From Caryophanales bacterium UBA2289 (GTDB taxonomy: Bacteria > Bacillota_I > Bacilli_A > Izemoplasmatales > Hujiaoplasmataceae): a stretch of DNA of 64,000 bases. How positions within the stretch are numbered: the stretch's first letter is position 1; the number at the start of each line of letters is the position of its first letter. Positions 27,870-37,642 of the stretch are shown piece after piece. Made by a program: the position numbers and the translations under genes. The DNA lies in NCBI GenBank assembly GCA_002345505.1, contig DDWJ01000018.1:77535-141534 (forward strand), in the 5' to 3' direction. Below the pieces are notes generated by a model, which saw only the letters and a program-made list of their open reading frames with translations, ran no database searches and had not been told where the DNA came from.

Positions 27870-28856
27870 TTGTTTTTGCAAATAAACTGCAATTAAATTA
27901 TCATAAGCTGCTTCAAAATCATCGCTAACAACTTGCTTATCCTTGTTGACTTCATAATATTTTATTACATCGTCTACCACATCTTCATAACGAATCTTTG
28001 ATGAGTATTCTTTACTGATTGATTTGATTTTTGAATTATCGAATATAGCACTCCAAGATTTATCACCCAGTAAAGAACCTTCCAACTCCGGCATCATAGA
28101 GATAATAAAATCGCTTGGAATGTGAATTATCTTCGCTTCTACTCCCAAAGCTTTAGCAGTAATTTCAGTTAACATGTCCCAAGTATAAAATTTTTCACTG
28201 GTAATATGAAATACTTCATTATAAGCTTTTTCATTACCAAATAAGTAAACAAAACTATTAGCAAAATCCTTAGCATGAGTAATAGTCCAAACATTAGTTC
28301 CATCTCCAGGAATTATAACTGGTTTTCCTTCAATTAACCTTTTTAGATGAGCATATTCGAAAAGCCACCTTGTAACTGGAGCCATAATCATTCTTGAATC
28401 ATAAGTATGCGATGGTCTAACAATGGTTATAGCTAAACTATCAACAGTTCTTAAAAATTCTTCACATTCTATTTTATCGCGACTATATTCCCAATAAGGA
28501 TTAACTAAAGGCGTTTCTTCGGTTATAGGGTAATCAATTACAGGCTTTTGATAAGCACTAGCGCTACTTATAAAGATATATTGTTTAGTTTTCCCTGTAA
28601 ACAATCTTATATCTCTTTCGACTTGATGTCTTTTAAAACCTACAAACTGTACAACAACATCAAAATAATAATTCTTTAATTGTTCATGCGTTTTAAACTC
28701 ATCATTTATATCGCCGACAATAACCTTGACTCCCTTTGGTAGTTTGTGATTATGAAACCCACGATTTAATAATGTAACATCGTATCCCATTGCTATTGAT
28801 TTTTTAACAACTTCAGTACTTATAGTGCCTGTCCCACCGATAATTAGTATTTTCAT
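27852..28856 (-). CDS. NAD-dependent epimerase/dehydratase-like protein
   Basis: A 334-residue extended short-chain dehydrogenase with a KILIIGGTGTIS nucleotide-binding start and an ISSASAYQ segment. It resembles the NAD-dependent epimerase/reductase group in which the usual YxxxK pair is replaced or moved (YSRDKIECEEF is a candidate). ATG 28856 is supported by TAGGAGAGTG; the longer in-frame start at 28895 is not. The substrate is unknown, probably a nucleotide sugar or similar. The gene is followed on the right by a GNAT gene transcribed the same way, and they may be cotranscribed. Confidence 0.8.
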   Translation of the reverse strand: MKILIIGGTGTISTEVVKKSIAMGYDVTLLNRGFHNHKLPKGVKVIVGDINDEFKTHEQLKNYYFDVVVQFVGFKRHQVERDIRLFTGKTKQYIFISSASAYQKPVIDYPITEETPLVNPYWEYSRDKIECEEFLRTVDSLAITIVRPSHTYDSRMIMAPVTRWLFEYAHLKRLIEGKPVIIPGDGTNVWTITHAKDFANSFVYLFGNEKAYNEVFHITSEKFYTWDMLTEITAKALGVEAKIIHIPSDFIISMMPELEGSLLGDKSWSAIFDNSKIKSISKEYSSKIRYEDVVDDVIKYYEVNKDKQVVSDDFEAAYDNLIAVYLQKQNNQPI

Positions 28857-28897
28857 TTTCACTCTCCTAAACCAAATAAAACTAGATTCATACAATA

Positions 28898-29401
28898 TTA
28901 AAGTTTTTTACTCATTAAACTTAAACTATAGTAATTATTATCAACTTTAATAGTATCAGGTTCGATACCATAGTTAACAAAACCAAATCTTTGATAAAGT
29001 TCAATTGCATTAGTGTTAGAATCGACAACACTCAAATTTAATCGTTCTACACCGTTGATTTTAGCTATGTTCTCCGCATATTTAAGCAAATCATATGCAA
29101 TGCCTTGATTTCTATAAGAAGGTTTGACATACAAGGAGTTAATTGTTGCTACATGCTTCATTTTACTTCTGACATTTAAAACCAAAACAATTATAGCCAC
29201 AATCTCTTCTTCAATATATGCCCCAATGGTATGAACGTTTTTCTTGGATAATCTATCCATCCAAAATTCATCATTAAATAATGATTCTTCTTCATAACTA
29301 GAACCAAAACTTTCTTTATTATCAAGCAACAACTCTAAGCGAATTTTTTTGTAATCTAAGTAATTATTGTTATCTAGTTTCTTTATGTCGTGATTCTTCA
29401 T
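28898..29401 (-). CDS. GNAT family N-acetyltransferase
   Basis: A 167-residue GNAT acetyltransferase. The acetyl-CoA-binding motif A reads VKPSYRNQGIAYDLLKYAE, and the later AIELYQRFGFVNYG is motif B. The acceptor (amino acid, peptide or small molecule) is unknown. It lies upstream of the epimerase-like gene with a 41-base gap, on the same strand. The ribosome site is weak (TTGGTAAGAA). Confidence 0.88.
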   Translation of the reverse strand: MKNHDIKKLDNNNYLDYKKIRLELLLDNKESFGSSYEEESLFNDEFWMDRLSKKNVHTIGAYIEEEIVAIIVLVLNVRSKMKHVATINSLYVKPSYRNQGIAYDLLKYAENIAKINGVERLNLSVVDSNTNAIELYQRFGFVNYGIEPDTIKVDNNYYSLSLMSKKL

Positions 29402-29482
29402 GTTCTTACCAATTAATTATATCAATTATAGATAATAATTATTTCCTTTCAAACAACTTCATTGATAATGCTCATAAATCGC

Positions 29483-30487
29483 TTATAGTAAATCTTCTAC
29501 AATGAGCTTTTCTAAATTATTAAAACATTCATGAAATGTAAACTTATCATTTACGTTACTTAAAACAATCAACTGAATATCTCTGTCAATTATCATATTT
29601 TGAGCGAAGACTCCCGGTCCATTACCAGGGTGATAGATACTGCTATGAGTTATATTATTTTTTTCGAATATTGTGCTAACAAGCCCATAACTATAGCCGC
29701 CATCTTTAGATATTGGAGTATGAATTTGAAACATTAGATCTTGATATTTTCTTGAAACAAGTTTATTTTCAATCAAGCCTCTGCCCCACATAAATAAATC
29801 CTTAGCCGTGGAATACATTCCTCCGGCTCCGCTAGCTTTTCTCATGTCATATTCAATAGCTTGAACTATCATGTTATCTTTAAAATCATAAAGTGATACA
29901 AAATTAGGAATATCTAAATGTAAGAAATGAAATCCCGAATCCTTCATATTTAAAGGTTTGAAAATATTATTTTGTAAATACTGATGATATGGAACTTTTG
30001 ATACCGATTCGATTATATGAGTCAAAATAAAAAATCCGCTAGATGAATATTCAAATCTCTCTCCAGGTACAAAATTTAGCGGTTTTGTAAGAATTATCTC
30101 TTTGACCATTTTCTCGTGGAAATTTTCACTTGCTAGTAAATCATCATAATTACCTAAAGCATCAAAATTAGGAATTCCTGAACTGTTTGATAAAAGATGA
30201 TGTATTGTAACAACATGATTATAATTTACTCCATCAACAAACTTATCAATTGTATCTTCTAATTTCAAAAGACCTTTATCTACTAATTGCAAAATACTTA
30301 AGGCAGTAAACTGTTTTGTGATTGAACCAATACGAAAAACCGAATCATTAACAAAGGGTATTTTTTCCTCAAGATTTGAGTACCCAAAACTGCCTTGAAA
30401 CAGAATCTCTTCTCCTTTTGCAATAAGCACATTGCCATTAATTTTTGAATTTTCACAAACTTGTGAAACTTTATCCACAAATAACAT
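29483..30487 (-). CDS. Beta-lactamase-fold serine hydrolase
   Basis: A 334-residue serine hydrolase of the beta-lactamase class C / DD-peptidase fold. The SxxK motif is GSITKQF with Ser55 and Lys58, the second motif is YSSSGFF, and an HPGNGPG segment near the C-terminus holds the third. There is no signal peptide, so it is probably cytoplasmic and more likely an esterase or peptidase than a true beta-lactamase. ATG 30487 is behind AAGGAGTTAATT. It sits downstream of the kinase and GH3 genes on the same strand. Confidence 0.85.
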   Translation of the reverse strand: MLFVDKVSQVCENSKINGNVLIAKGEEILFQGSFGYSNLEEKIPFVNDSVFRIGSITKQFTALSILQLVDKGLLKLEDTIDKFVDGVNYNHVVTIHHLLSNSSGIPNFDALGNYDDLLASENFHEKMVKEIILTKPLNFVPGERFEYSSSGFFILTHIIESVSKVPYHQYLQNNIFKPLNMKDSGFHFLHLDIPNFVSLYDFKDNMIVQAIEYDMRKASGAGGMYSTAKDLFMWGRGLIENKLVSRKYQDLMFQIHTPISKDGGYSYGLVSTIFEKNNITHSSIYHPGNGPGVFAQNMIIDRDIQLIVLSNVNDKFTFHECFNNLEKLIVEDLL

Positions 30488-30559
30488 AATTAACTCCTTT
30501 TATATTTCTATTACAAATCAAAAACTATAAAAGAATAATCTAAGAATCTCTTCATAGTC

Positions 30560-31513
30560 TCAATCAAAATAACAAACTCCAAATGCAGTACCAAGAGAAA
30601 TTAACATTGCATTTTCTTTTTCTTTGATTGAATATCCCATTGCGGTTGTATCGTGATATAACTTAACTTTGATTTCCTTTTTCAATATCTCTGACAATTT
30701 CTCTCTTAAAAACTCCTCATAATCCGGTCTGAAATAATATAGCACACCATAATACCAAGGGGCCGGATCTATAACTCCATTATTAACATAATTAGATATT
30801 GCCATATTGATTTCAGTTATATCAGGGTTACTCTTTAATTGATTCAATAATACATCCAAAATAAAATTATTACAATTACTTGCATATAATTTTAGATCCT
30901 CTTGTTTACTTATGGATACAGTAATAGGATCTTTTATGATTAACTCTTTATTTCGATAAACCCCGTTTTTTACATTTGTTTGTCCAAAATCGTATACAAG
31001 AGAGTTATTAGTAATAACCTTTGTCAATCCTTCTAAAGCTAAGTTTGAAGATTCGGTAATAAAAATAACTTCCTTGTTAAAACAATTTTTGCTAAAGTAA
31101 TCTTCAAGAGCTTTTTCAAATATTAAAGAAAACTCTTTAGTCAAAAGCCCACCAGCAATGTATATTCGCTTAATACTCTTTAAATAATCCCAATCTTCTT
31201 TTGAGTAATCTTTTCTATGATTCATTTGTTCTATTGAAGGATTTTCAAAGATATATAAAATTTCAGCTAATCTTAAGCCAAACTTATAAATTATCTCTTC
31301 AACAACTTTCGAATCGCTTGTCTTAAGTTTTAGGATATCATTTGCCTGTTTTAAAATGTTTAAGTCATTATTAAAATAAAGTCTAGTATTGCTTTTCAAT
31401 TCATTAATAATTTGTTTTGGGCTGAAGTAATCATAAGCAGCTACTCCATTTATCATATGTCTATTTATACTTCCTTTTGAAGAAGCACAACGATTTATAT
31501 TTAAACTATTCAT
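30560..31513 (-). CDS. ROK-like sugar kinase, apparently circularly permuted
   Basis: A 317-residue protein of the sugar-kinase (ASKHA/ROK) type in an unusual order. The motif normally found near the C-terminus (IYIAGGLLTKEF, then a helix and SSNLALEGLTK) comes first, at about residues 125-170. The motif normally at the N-terminus (VYDFGQTNVKNGVY, matching DxGGTxxK) comes second, and the NDANA-like DTTAMGY with ISLGTAFGVCYFD ends the protein. The N-terminal SSKGSINRHM matches the part that usually follows the GTG motif. So the two lobes seem swapped. The zinc-binding loop of ROK proteins is absent. It lies 28 bases after a GH3 gene, so glucose phosphorylation is plausible. Confidence 0.6.
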   Translation of the reverse strand: MNSLNINRCASSKGSINRHMINGVAAYDYFSPKQIINELKSNTRLYFNNDLNILKQANDILKLKTSDSKVVEEIIYKFGLRLAEILYIFENPSIEQMNHRKDYSKEDWDYLKSIKRIYIAGGLLTKEFSLIFEKALEDYFSKNCFNKEVIFITESSNLALEGLTKVITNNSLVYDFGQTNVKNGVYRNKELIIKDPITVSISKQEDLKLYASNCNNFILDVLLNQLKSNPDITEINMAISNYVNNGVIDPAPWYYGVLYYFRPDYEEFLREKLSEILKKEIKVKLYHDTTAMGYSIKEKENAMLISLGTAFGVCYFD

Positions 31514-31541
31514 AAAAAATCAAATTAAGAAAAACTTAATC

Positions 31542-33689
31542 CTATTCCTTATCACTATTTAATCTCAAGGATAAATTCTCTTTAAGATAACTTTCGCTAG
31601 AACTGCCAATCATTATTGCAAAATCACCGCTTTCTAAGCGAAGATTTCCTTCACTATCAAAGTATGATAAATCATCTAAGTTAAGTTCAAACTCAATTTT
31701 CTTTGACTCCTTAGGCATGAATAAAACTTTTTTTACTTTTTTAAGTTCTTTAACTGGTCTTACAATATCAGCGACATAGTCTCTGATATATAATTGAACA
31801 ACTTCCTTACCAGCTATATTACTATCATTAGTAATTGTTACTGCTATTTTTAAAGAATCATTTTCAGTTAACTCATTCTTTGACAATTTCAGATTGCTAT
31901 ACTTAAAGTTTGCATAACTTAATCCATAACCAAAAGGATAAAGCGGCGTGTTTTCAACATCGAGATATTTAGAAACGAAAGGATTTCTACTACCCTCAAC
32001 ATATGCTCTTCCAGTATTTGAATAATTATAATAAATTGGAATTTGACCAACATTTCTTGGAAAACTCATCGGTAGTTTTCCTGAAGGATTGGCTTTCCCC
32101 ATACATAAATCATAGATCGCTTCTGAAGATTGGCTTCCTAAGAACCAACATAGCATTAATGCATCAGCTTTCTTAACTTGATTAAGCAATAATGGTCTAC
32201 CACCGAAAACAAGAACCACCATTTTTTTAGCAATCTCCTTTATTGAATTGAAAAATACGTCTTGGTTATTTGGTAAACTTATATCACTCCTTGAATGAGC
32301 CTCTCCACTTAAATGCGGTTCTTCTCCAAGCGTAATTAAACAAACGTCTGCGTTTTTAATTTGTGTTAATTCCTCTTCAGTAAAATCACTAAAGTGCGTT
32401 TTCTCTGAAACAAAGATTAATTGATCTTGAAAAACTTCCTGTAAAGAACTATTAACATCGTCTTTTCCCTTCCAAGACCAAGGTCCATTAAAAGCTCTTG
32501 TTTTTGAAAAAGGTCCTATTAAAGCTATTTTAGTATTTTTACTTAATGGCAAAATGCCGCTATTCTCTAAAAGAACTGTAGATTCAACAGCACACTCTTT
32601 CGCATGATTAAGATGTTCTTTACTTAAGCATACTTCTTTTTCTTTATCTGGATTAACTCCTGAATAAGGGTTATCAATCAAATTGAGTTTGATTTTTAAA
32701 TCAATGATTCTTTCTACTATTTCATCAATTTTACTTTCAGAAACTTGATTATTCTTTACTAAGTTTTCAAGTTTATTCATATAGACAGATGATGCCATTT
32801 CAATATCTAAACCAGCTTTTATACCTTTTAAGGCAGCTTCAACTTGATTTTTAGCTGCACCATGCTCAATCACTTGGTTTAAAGCATCATAATCAGCTAT
32901 AGTCAAAGCCTTGCTTTTCCAAGAATTCCTTAAGACATCTTTTAACAAAAAAGGATTTATTACTGCAGGAACACCGTCTAAAGTATTAAAAGCGGTCATG
33001 ACTAAGTCAGCACCAGCATCCAAGGCTTTTTTATAAGCTGGTAGATAATCTCGATATAAAGATAGTCTTGATAAGTCGACAGTATTATAATCTCTACCGC
33101 CTTCAGCCGCACCATATCCAGCGAAATGCTTGATGCAACAAGCCACGCTTTCTTCTCCTAGTTTTCCATAATTTGTATAACCTTCAACCATGGCTTTTGC
33201 CATTTCTCCGGTTAAATATACGTCTTCCCCAAATCCTTCTACCACTCTTCCCCATCTTGGATCACGTGATAAATCGCACATCGGCGAAAATACAACATGA
33301 ATTCCTGATAGATATGATTCCTTACCAGAAACTCTAGCTGCTTTTCGTGCAACATCAAAATTAAAAGATGATGCCAAGGCAATTGGCACAGGAAATATTG
33401 TTTTATAACCGTGGATAACGTCAGCCATAAACATTAATGGGACATTATGAGTCGCATTTTCAAGGTAAAGTTTTTGCAGTTTTATCATCTCATTAGGACT
33501 ACCGATTCCTAAAATACTACCAGCATTAAAGGTTTGTTCTCTATCTAAATTTAGATTTCTTAAAGCCCCATAAATAACTGCTTCTGAATCGTGAATATAA
33601 ATATTTGGCGGCAACTGAGTCATTTGACCAATCTTTTCCGTTAAAGTCATATTTTTTAAAATTTCTTTGCTTATTTTATCTGTTTTCAT
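31542..33689 (-). CDS. Cytoplasmic GH3 beta-glucosidase (three-domain)
   Basis: A 715-residue glycoside hydrolase family 3 enzyme without a signal peptide. It has the TIM-barrel domain with SRDPRWGRVVEGFGED, KHFAGYG (His188) and the nucleophile region LTIADYDA (Asp266), then the sandwich domain with LITLGEEPHLSGEAHSR, and a C-terminal fibronectin-III-like domain ending after PFGYGLSY. It probably releases glucose from imported beta-glucosides. ATG 33689 follows AGAGGATTTG. Cotranscribed with the ROK-like kinase gene, which fits hydrolysis followed by phosphorylation. Confidence 0.9.
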   Translation of the reverse strand: MKTDKISKEILKNMTLTEKIGQMTQLPPNIYIHDSEAVIYGALRNLNLDREQTFNAGSILGIGSPNEMIKLQKLYLENATHNVPLMFMADVIHGYKTIFPVPIALASSFNFDVARKAARVSGKESYLSGIHVVFSPMCDLSRDPRWGRVVEGFGEDVYLTGEMAKAMVEGYTNYGKLGEESVACCIKHFAGYGAAEGGRDYNTVDLSRLSLYRDYLPAYKKALDAGADLVMTAFNTLDGVPAVINPFLLKDVLRNSWKSKALTIADYDALNQVIEHGAAKNQVEAALKGIKAGLDIEMASSVYMNKLENLVKNNQVSESKIDEIVERIIDLKIKLNLIDNPYSGVNPDKEKEVCLSKEHLNHAKECAVESTVLLENSGILPLSKNTKIALIGPFSKTRAFNGPWSWKGKDDVNSSLQEVFQDQLIFVSEKTHFSDFTEEELTQIKNADVCLITLGEEPHLSGEAHSRSDISLPNNQDVFFNSIKEIAKKMVVLVFGGRPLLLNQVKKADALMLCWFLGSQSSEAIYDLCMGKANPSGKLPMSFPRNVGQIPIYYNYSNTGRAYVEGSRNPFVSKYLDVENTPLYPFGYGLSYANFKYSNLKLSKNELTENDSLKIAVTITNDSNIAGKEVVQLYIRDYVADIVRPVKELKKVKKVLFMPKESKKIEFELNLDDLSYFDSEGNLRLESGDFAIMIGSSSESYLKENLSLRLNSDKE

Positions 33690-34158
33690 ACAAATCCTCT
33701 ATTTTTATAAATCTTATCAAACATTTAGAATATATTACCATAAAACGAAAAGTTTTTTAATCAAAACAAAAAATGTTGGTGGAATATTATTATATCCTAC
33801 CAACATTCTTATTTATCTATTATTCTATTTTTTTTGTGACACTAATACAAATTTCATGCTTATACTTTAAAATAAAGAGAAGAAACAATTTCGACCAAAC
33901 CTCAAAATAATCGTCAAAACTATTACTAATCTCATTTAATTATTTTCCAAAGAATCACACTGTTTATTGATCTATAATAAATAATTAGCCTTTGGATTGC
34001 TGATTACGACTATATCCTTAATAATCTTCATTTTTTTTATAAAATCTTTTTTAAGATATTTACACTTTATATCAATCAATAATTAGATTGATTATATTTT
34101 TTCAAATTAAAAGGGTTATAATAGATACTGTAAAAATATAACTTAACAGGAGATTTTT
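33690..34158. other. Intergenic region between divergent GH3 and EEP genes
   Basis: A 469-base gap that should hold both promoters. An inverted repeat at 33772-33807 (separate entry) is the only clear structure. A TATAAT at 34117-34122 is a candidate -10 for the plus-strand hydrolase. I see no supported gene; a 67-codon frame at 33667-33870 has no ribosome site and is not convincing. Confidence 0.5.
33772..33807. repeat. Inverted repeat in the GH3 upstream region
   Basis: AATGTTGGT (33772-33780) pairs with ACCAACATT (33799-33807). It lies about 80 bases upstream of the minus-strand GH3 start, with no gene ending here, so it could be a leader structure, an operator or a stray terminator. Confidence 0.5.
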
Positions 34159-34884
34159 ATGAAGATAATGACATTCAATATTAGAATTGATGTTGCCGTT
34201 GATGGAAAAAACAAGTTTACTAACCGTTTAGAAGAGATTATTGAGTTTATTCAAGAAGAAAAACCCGATATAATCGGGTTTCAGGAAGTTAATCAGTTTA
34301 TGCTTACTAGTCTAAGCGATAATTTGATTAAATACAATTACGTTGGCGAACCAAGAGATGAAGACGGTGAATATAATCCAATATTTTATTTACAGAAACA
34401 CTCAAGAATTAAGACAAGAACTCATTGGCTTAGCGACACCCCTAATATCCCCGGAAGTAAACATCCCGATGCATATTTTCCGAGAATCTATACAACATTA
34501 ACAATTGATATCGATAATCAATTATACGAAATTGTTAACACACATCTATCTCATATCTCTGATGTTGCTAGAATTGACGGTATGAAAGCACTAATTGAAT
34601 ACTATAAAGAAAATTCCATAAAAAACTTTATTCTGATGGGTGACTTCAATGCGTATCCAGATCAAGGAGTCAATGAAATTATTACTGAAGATTTAAAATC
34701 TTGTTGGGATAATTATCAAGAAGATACCTTAACTTTCCACAACTTCTCAGATAAAACCGTTGGGTTACCAATAGATTATATCTTTTCAAGCAAAAATATC
34801 AATATTTTAAAGACCACTATCCACAGAAACAAAATCAATAACAAATTCTTGTCTGATCATTATCCTGTTTCAATGATTATCTAA
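34159..34884 (+). CDS. Endonuclease/exonuclease/phosphatase (EEP) family hydrolase
   Basis: A 241-residue EEP-fold metal-dependent phosphoesterase. The active-site motifs are intact: FNIR at the N-terminus, FQEVN (metal-binding Glu), NTHLSHISD, LMGDFNAYP and the final SDHYPV with catalytic His. There is no signal peptide. Relatives include phosphodiesterases and nucleases, so the substrate is open. ATG 34159 is behind ACAGGAGAT. It is a single gene with a bidirectional terminator. Confidence 0.88.
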   Translation: MKIMTFNIRIDVAVDGKNKFTNRLEEIIEFIQEEKPDIIGFQEVNQFMLTSLSDNLIKYNYVGEPRDEDGEYNPIFYLQKHSRIKTRTHWLSDTPNIPGSKHPDAYFPRIYTTLTIDIDNQLYEIVNTHLSHISDVARIDGMKALIEYYKENSIKNFILMGDFNAYPDQGVNEIITEDLKSCWDNYQEDTLTFHNFSDKTVGLPIDYIFSSKNINILKTTIHRNKINNKFLSDHYPVSMII

Positions 34885-34924
34885 GGGGTTACAAAGAATC
34901 ATAAAATATTATTATAAAAATAAA

Positions 34925-34963
34925 AAAAGCACATTACCTCTAAAAAGGGCATAATGTGCTTTT
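34925..34963. terminator. Bidirectional terminator
   Basis: A perfect 12-bp stem, AAAAGCACATTA (34925-34936) with TAATGTGCTTTT (34952-34963), lies between convergent genes. Confidence 0.85.
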
Positions 34964-34983
34964 ATATTTTTTTTACTTCCTAA

Positions 34984-36885
34984 TTACCAAATGCTAACCA
35001 TCTTATCTTTTGCTAAAAACATTTTGTCTTCTTTATTGACTTTATAAAAATCTTGAAATTCCGGCAAATTACTTAACTGCATATTAACTCTTAGAATCGC
35101 CGGCCCATGAACATCAACCTTAAGGAGCAACTGATTGAATTCTAAAGATGACTTATTACGCCACACTCTAGCCCAGTTCTTAAAAAACTCTTCATAATTA
35201 TGATTATCATTTTTCTTGCTTGCTTCAAGAGCACATCTTAAACCGCCACTATCAGCGATATTTTCTGATACTGTTAATTCACCGTTACATGGTCCATATC
35301 CAGTTTCAACACCTTCAAATAGAGCAATCATATCCTTTGATTTTTGATTGAATGCATTTAAATCTGCTTCTGTCCACCAATTATTAAGTGATCCCATTTC
35401 GTCAAACTTAGCTCCATTATTATCAAATGCATGAGATATTTCATGAGCCATAACAGCGCCTATACCACCATAATTTTCTGACGGACTTTGTTTTAAACTA
35501 TAATATGGTTCTTGCAATATTGCGGCTGGGAAAACTATTTGATTATTGAATGGATTATAATATGCGTTTACCATGCTCGCTGGCATACCCCAAATATTTC
35601 TATTTGGTTCTTTATTATATTTTTCGAAATTATAATCATTAATGATTCTATTCATCGCTAACTTTTCTTTTATTAAATCTGAACCGTCTTCATAACTACT
35701 AACCTTGAACGAGTCATAATAAGAAGGCAATTCATCAGGATAACCCACATGAACTGATAGGGTTGATAATTTCTTAATTGCTTTTTCTTTAGTTTCTTCG
35801 TTTAACCAAGTGTTTCCAGAAATTCTTTCTTTATAAACACCTATCATTTCGTGAACCATAACTCTAACATCTTCTTTTGCGACAGGTCCAAAATAAGTTT
35901 CACCATAGTATAAGCCAACAACTTGATCGAATTGTTCATACGCTTGATAAAAGGCTGCTTTATCTTTACCTTTAGGTTCTTTAATGCCATATAATGCACG
36001 CATAAAAGCTCCGCCAGCAACTCTTAATTCATCACTTAAGTTGGAAGCAAATTTAATGGCGTTATTAACTATCATCCACGATTTAATAATTTCAAAATTT
36101 GAATCGTTAAAAATCGAATCAAAAGCATTAATAAAGTCTAAGTTAGTAATAATCAATTGATCTATCGATTGTTTTACAAGCTTTTCTGCATTTTTGATTA
36201 TATTGAAGTTTTTTGTTAATTCTTGAACTTTTTCTTTACTTACAGGATTATACATTTTAACATAATCAGCTTTTTCAACACTAGATTTAGTTACTGGAAC
36301 TAACAAAGCATCAAATGCCAAGGCTTCACTGATTAACTTGTCAATTTTTTCTTCCGAAAACCCGTACATTGTCAATAACTGCTTTGTAGTCATCGTAAAC
36401 AATCCCATAAGTTGAGCTTTTGTATTTTCATCTTTATAATAACTTGTATCAGGTAAAAATAAATCAGCAGCACTGAAGTATAAAACTTGATTATTGCTAT
36501 TCATGAAATCTTGCATTACGTTGAATCCAAATGGTGTTTCTAGCGATTCTAAAGTTAAATCTGCAAATACTTCATCTAAATCCTTTAAACTCATCAATTG
36601 TTCTATCTTATCTAGGATAATACCAAATGGTTTAGCCCCAAGTTCATTTCTCTTATCAAAATCTTTTGTCATTTGATAGAACTTAATAAATTTTTTTAAG
36701 TTAGAATTTAATCCAGTATCATCTTTTTCCCACTTAGATACCAAATCAATTAATGTTTTTTCAATCCCTAAATGCAACTCTACGAATGCTGAGATAGATG
36801 GTTGATCTCCAGGTATTTTAGCCTTGTCTATCCATTCACTATTTACCGCTTCATAAAAGTTTGTTTTTATTTGATTAATATTCAT
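34984..36885 (-). CDS. pepO: M13 family metallopeptidase (PepO-type)
   Basis: A 633-residue zinc endopeptidase of the neprilysin family. The zinc motif is HEISH (His481, Glu482, His485) and the second signature ENIADSGG supplies the third ligand. The NAYYNPFNNQIVFPA substrate-binding stretch is also present. There is no signal peptide or membrane anchor, as in PepO of lactic acid bacteria, so it works on peptides in the cytoplasm. ATG 36885 follows AGAGGTGAT. A monocistronic gene with its own terminator. Confidence 0.93.
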   Translation of the reverse strand: MNINQIKTNFYEAVNSEWIDKAKIPGDQPSISAFVELHLGIEKTLIDLVSKWEKDDTGLNSNLKKFIKFYQMTKDFDKRNELGAKPFGIILDKIEQLMSLKDLDEVFADLTLESLETPFGFNVMQDFMNSNNQVLYFSAADLFLPDTSYYKDENTKAQLMGLFTMTTKQLLTMYGFSEEKIDKLISEALAFDALLVPVTKSSVEKADYVKMYNPVSKEKVQELTKNFNIIKNAEKLVKQSIDQLIITNLDFINAFDSIFNDSNFEIIKSWMIVNNAIKFASNLSDELRVAGGAFMRALYGIKEPKGKDKAAFYQAYEQFDQVVGLYYGETYFGPVAKEDVRVMVHEMIGVYKERISGNTWLNEETKEKAIKKLSTLSVHVGYPDELPSYYDSFKVSSYEDGSDLIKEKLAMNRIINDYNFEKYNKEPNRNIWGMPASMVNAYYNPFNNQIVFPAAILQEPYYSLKQSPSENYGGIGAVMAHEISHAFDNNGAKFDEMGSLNNWWTEADLNAFNQKSKDMIALFEGVETGYGPCNGELTVSENIADSGGLRCALEASKKNDNHNYEEFFKNWARVWRNKSSLEFNQLLLKVDVHGPAILRVNMQLSNLPEFQDFYKVNKEDKMFLAKDKMVSIW

Positions 36886-37065
36886 ATCATCACCTCTGAT
36901 ATTATTATAACATCTGAAATCAAATTTTCTTTAGACAATGATTAATTAATAATAATTATTAATTAAATTTTGTTCAATCATTTACTCTAAGAGTATTTTT
37001 AGTCCTAAATAGAAAAACCTAACGATTTCAAATCGTTATGCTTTTAAAAACGAAATTATAGTTTT

Positions 37066-37641
37066 TTAAAAAATTAATATTCCTAGAATAGCCCCAGCCA
37101 ATAACAATATTACTGGTGATATTTTTGTTTTCAACGCTATTATGAAAGCAACAACAGTTAAAGCTAAACTGCCAAAATTTATTGAGGTGAAGAAATTGCT
37201 AATGATAGTAATTATCGATTCTCCAACATAATCTTGGTTAATCATTGCCGTTTTAGCAACAAAATATACTGCTGCAATAATTAAACCTGCAACAACCGGT
37301 CTTAACCCGTAAAAAATCATTTTTAAGACTGGATGATTCTTATATTTATCTAAAATTGGATAAAGTGTAATAACTAAAATTAAAGAAGGAAAAGGTATTG
37401 CGATTGTTGAAACAACAGCACCCCATATACCCGCAACAGAATATCCGACATAAGTAGCTGTATTAACAGCGATTGCGCCCGGAGTCATTTGTGAAATAGC
37501 AATGATATCCATAAACTCCTGTGAGGTTAACCATTGAAATTTATCCATCTCTGAAGCGATTAAAGGAATCATTGCGAAACCGCCACCGAAATTAAATAAG
37601 GCGATTTTAGCGAACATTAAGAAAAGTGTAAGTAATAACAT
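37066..37641 (-). CDS. Chromate transporter family subunit (CHR domain)
   Basis: A 191-residue membrane protein equal to half of a ChrA protein. The CHR signatures are clear: FNFGGGFAMIPLI near the start and SQMTPGAIAVNTATYVGY. About five hydrophobic segments follow. Short CHR proteins work in pairs; this gene starts one base after the stop of its partner at 37643, so the two form a heteromer. In many Firmicutes the natural substrate is unknown and chromate resistance is not proven. Confidence 0.88.
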   Translation of the reverse strand: MLLLTLFLMFAKIALFNFGGGFAMIPLIASEMDKFQWLTSQEFMDIIAISQMTPGAIAVNTATYVGYSVAGIWGAVVSTIAIPFPSLILVITLYPILDKYKNHPVLKMIFYGLRPVVAGLIIAAVYFVAKTAMINQDYVGESIITIISNFFTSINFGSLALTVVAFIIALKTKISPVILLLAGAILGILIF

Positions 37642-37642
37642 T

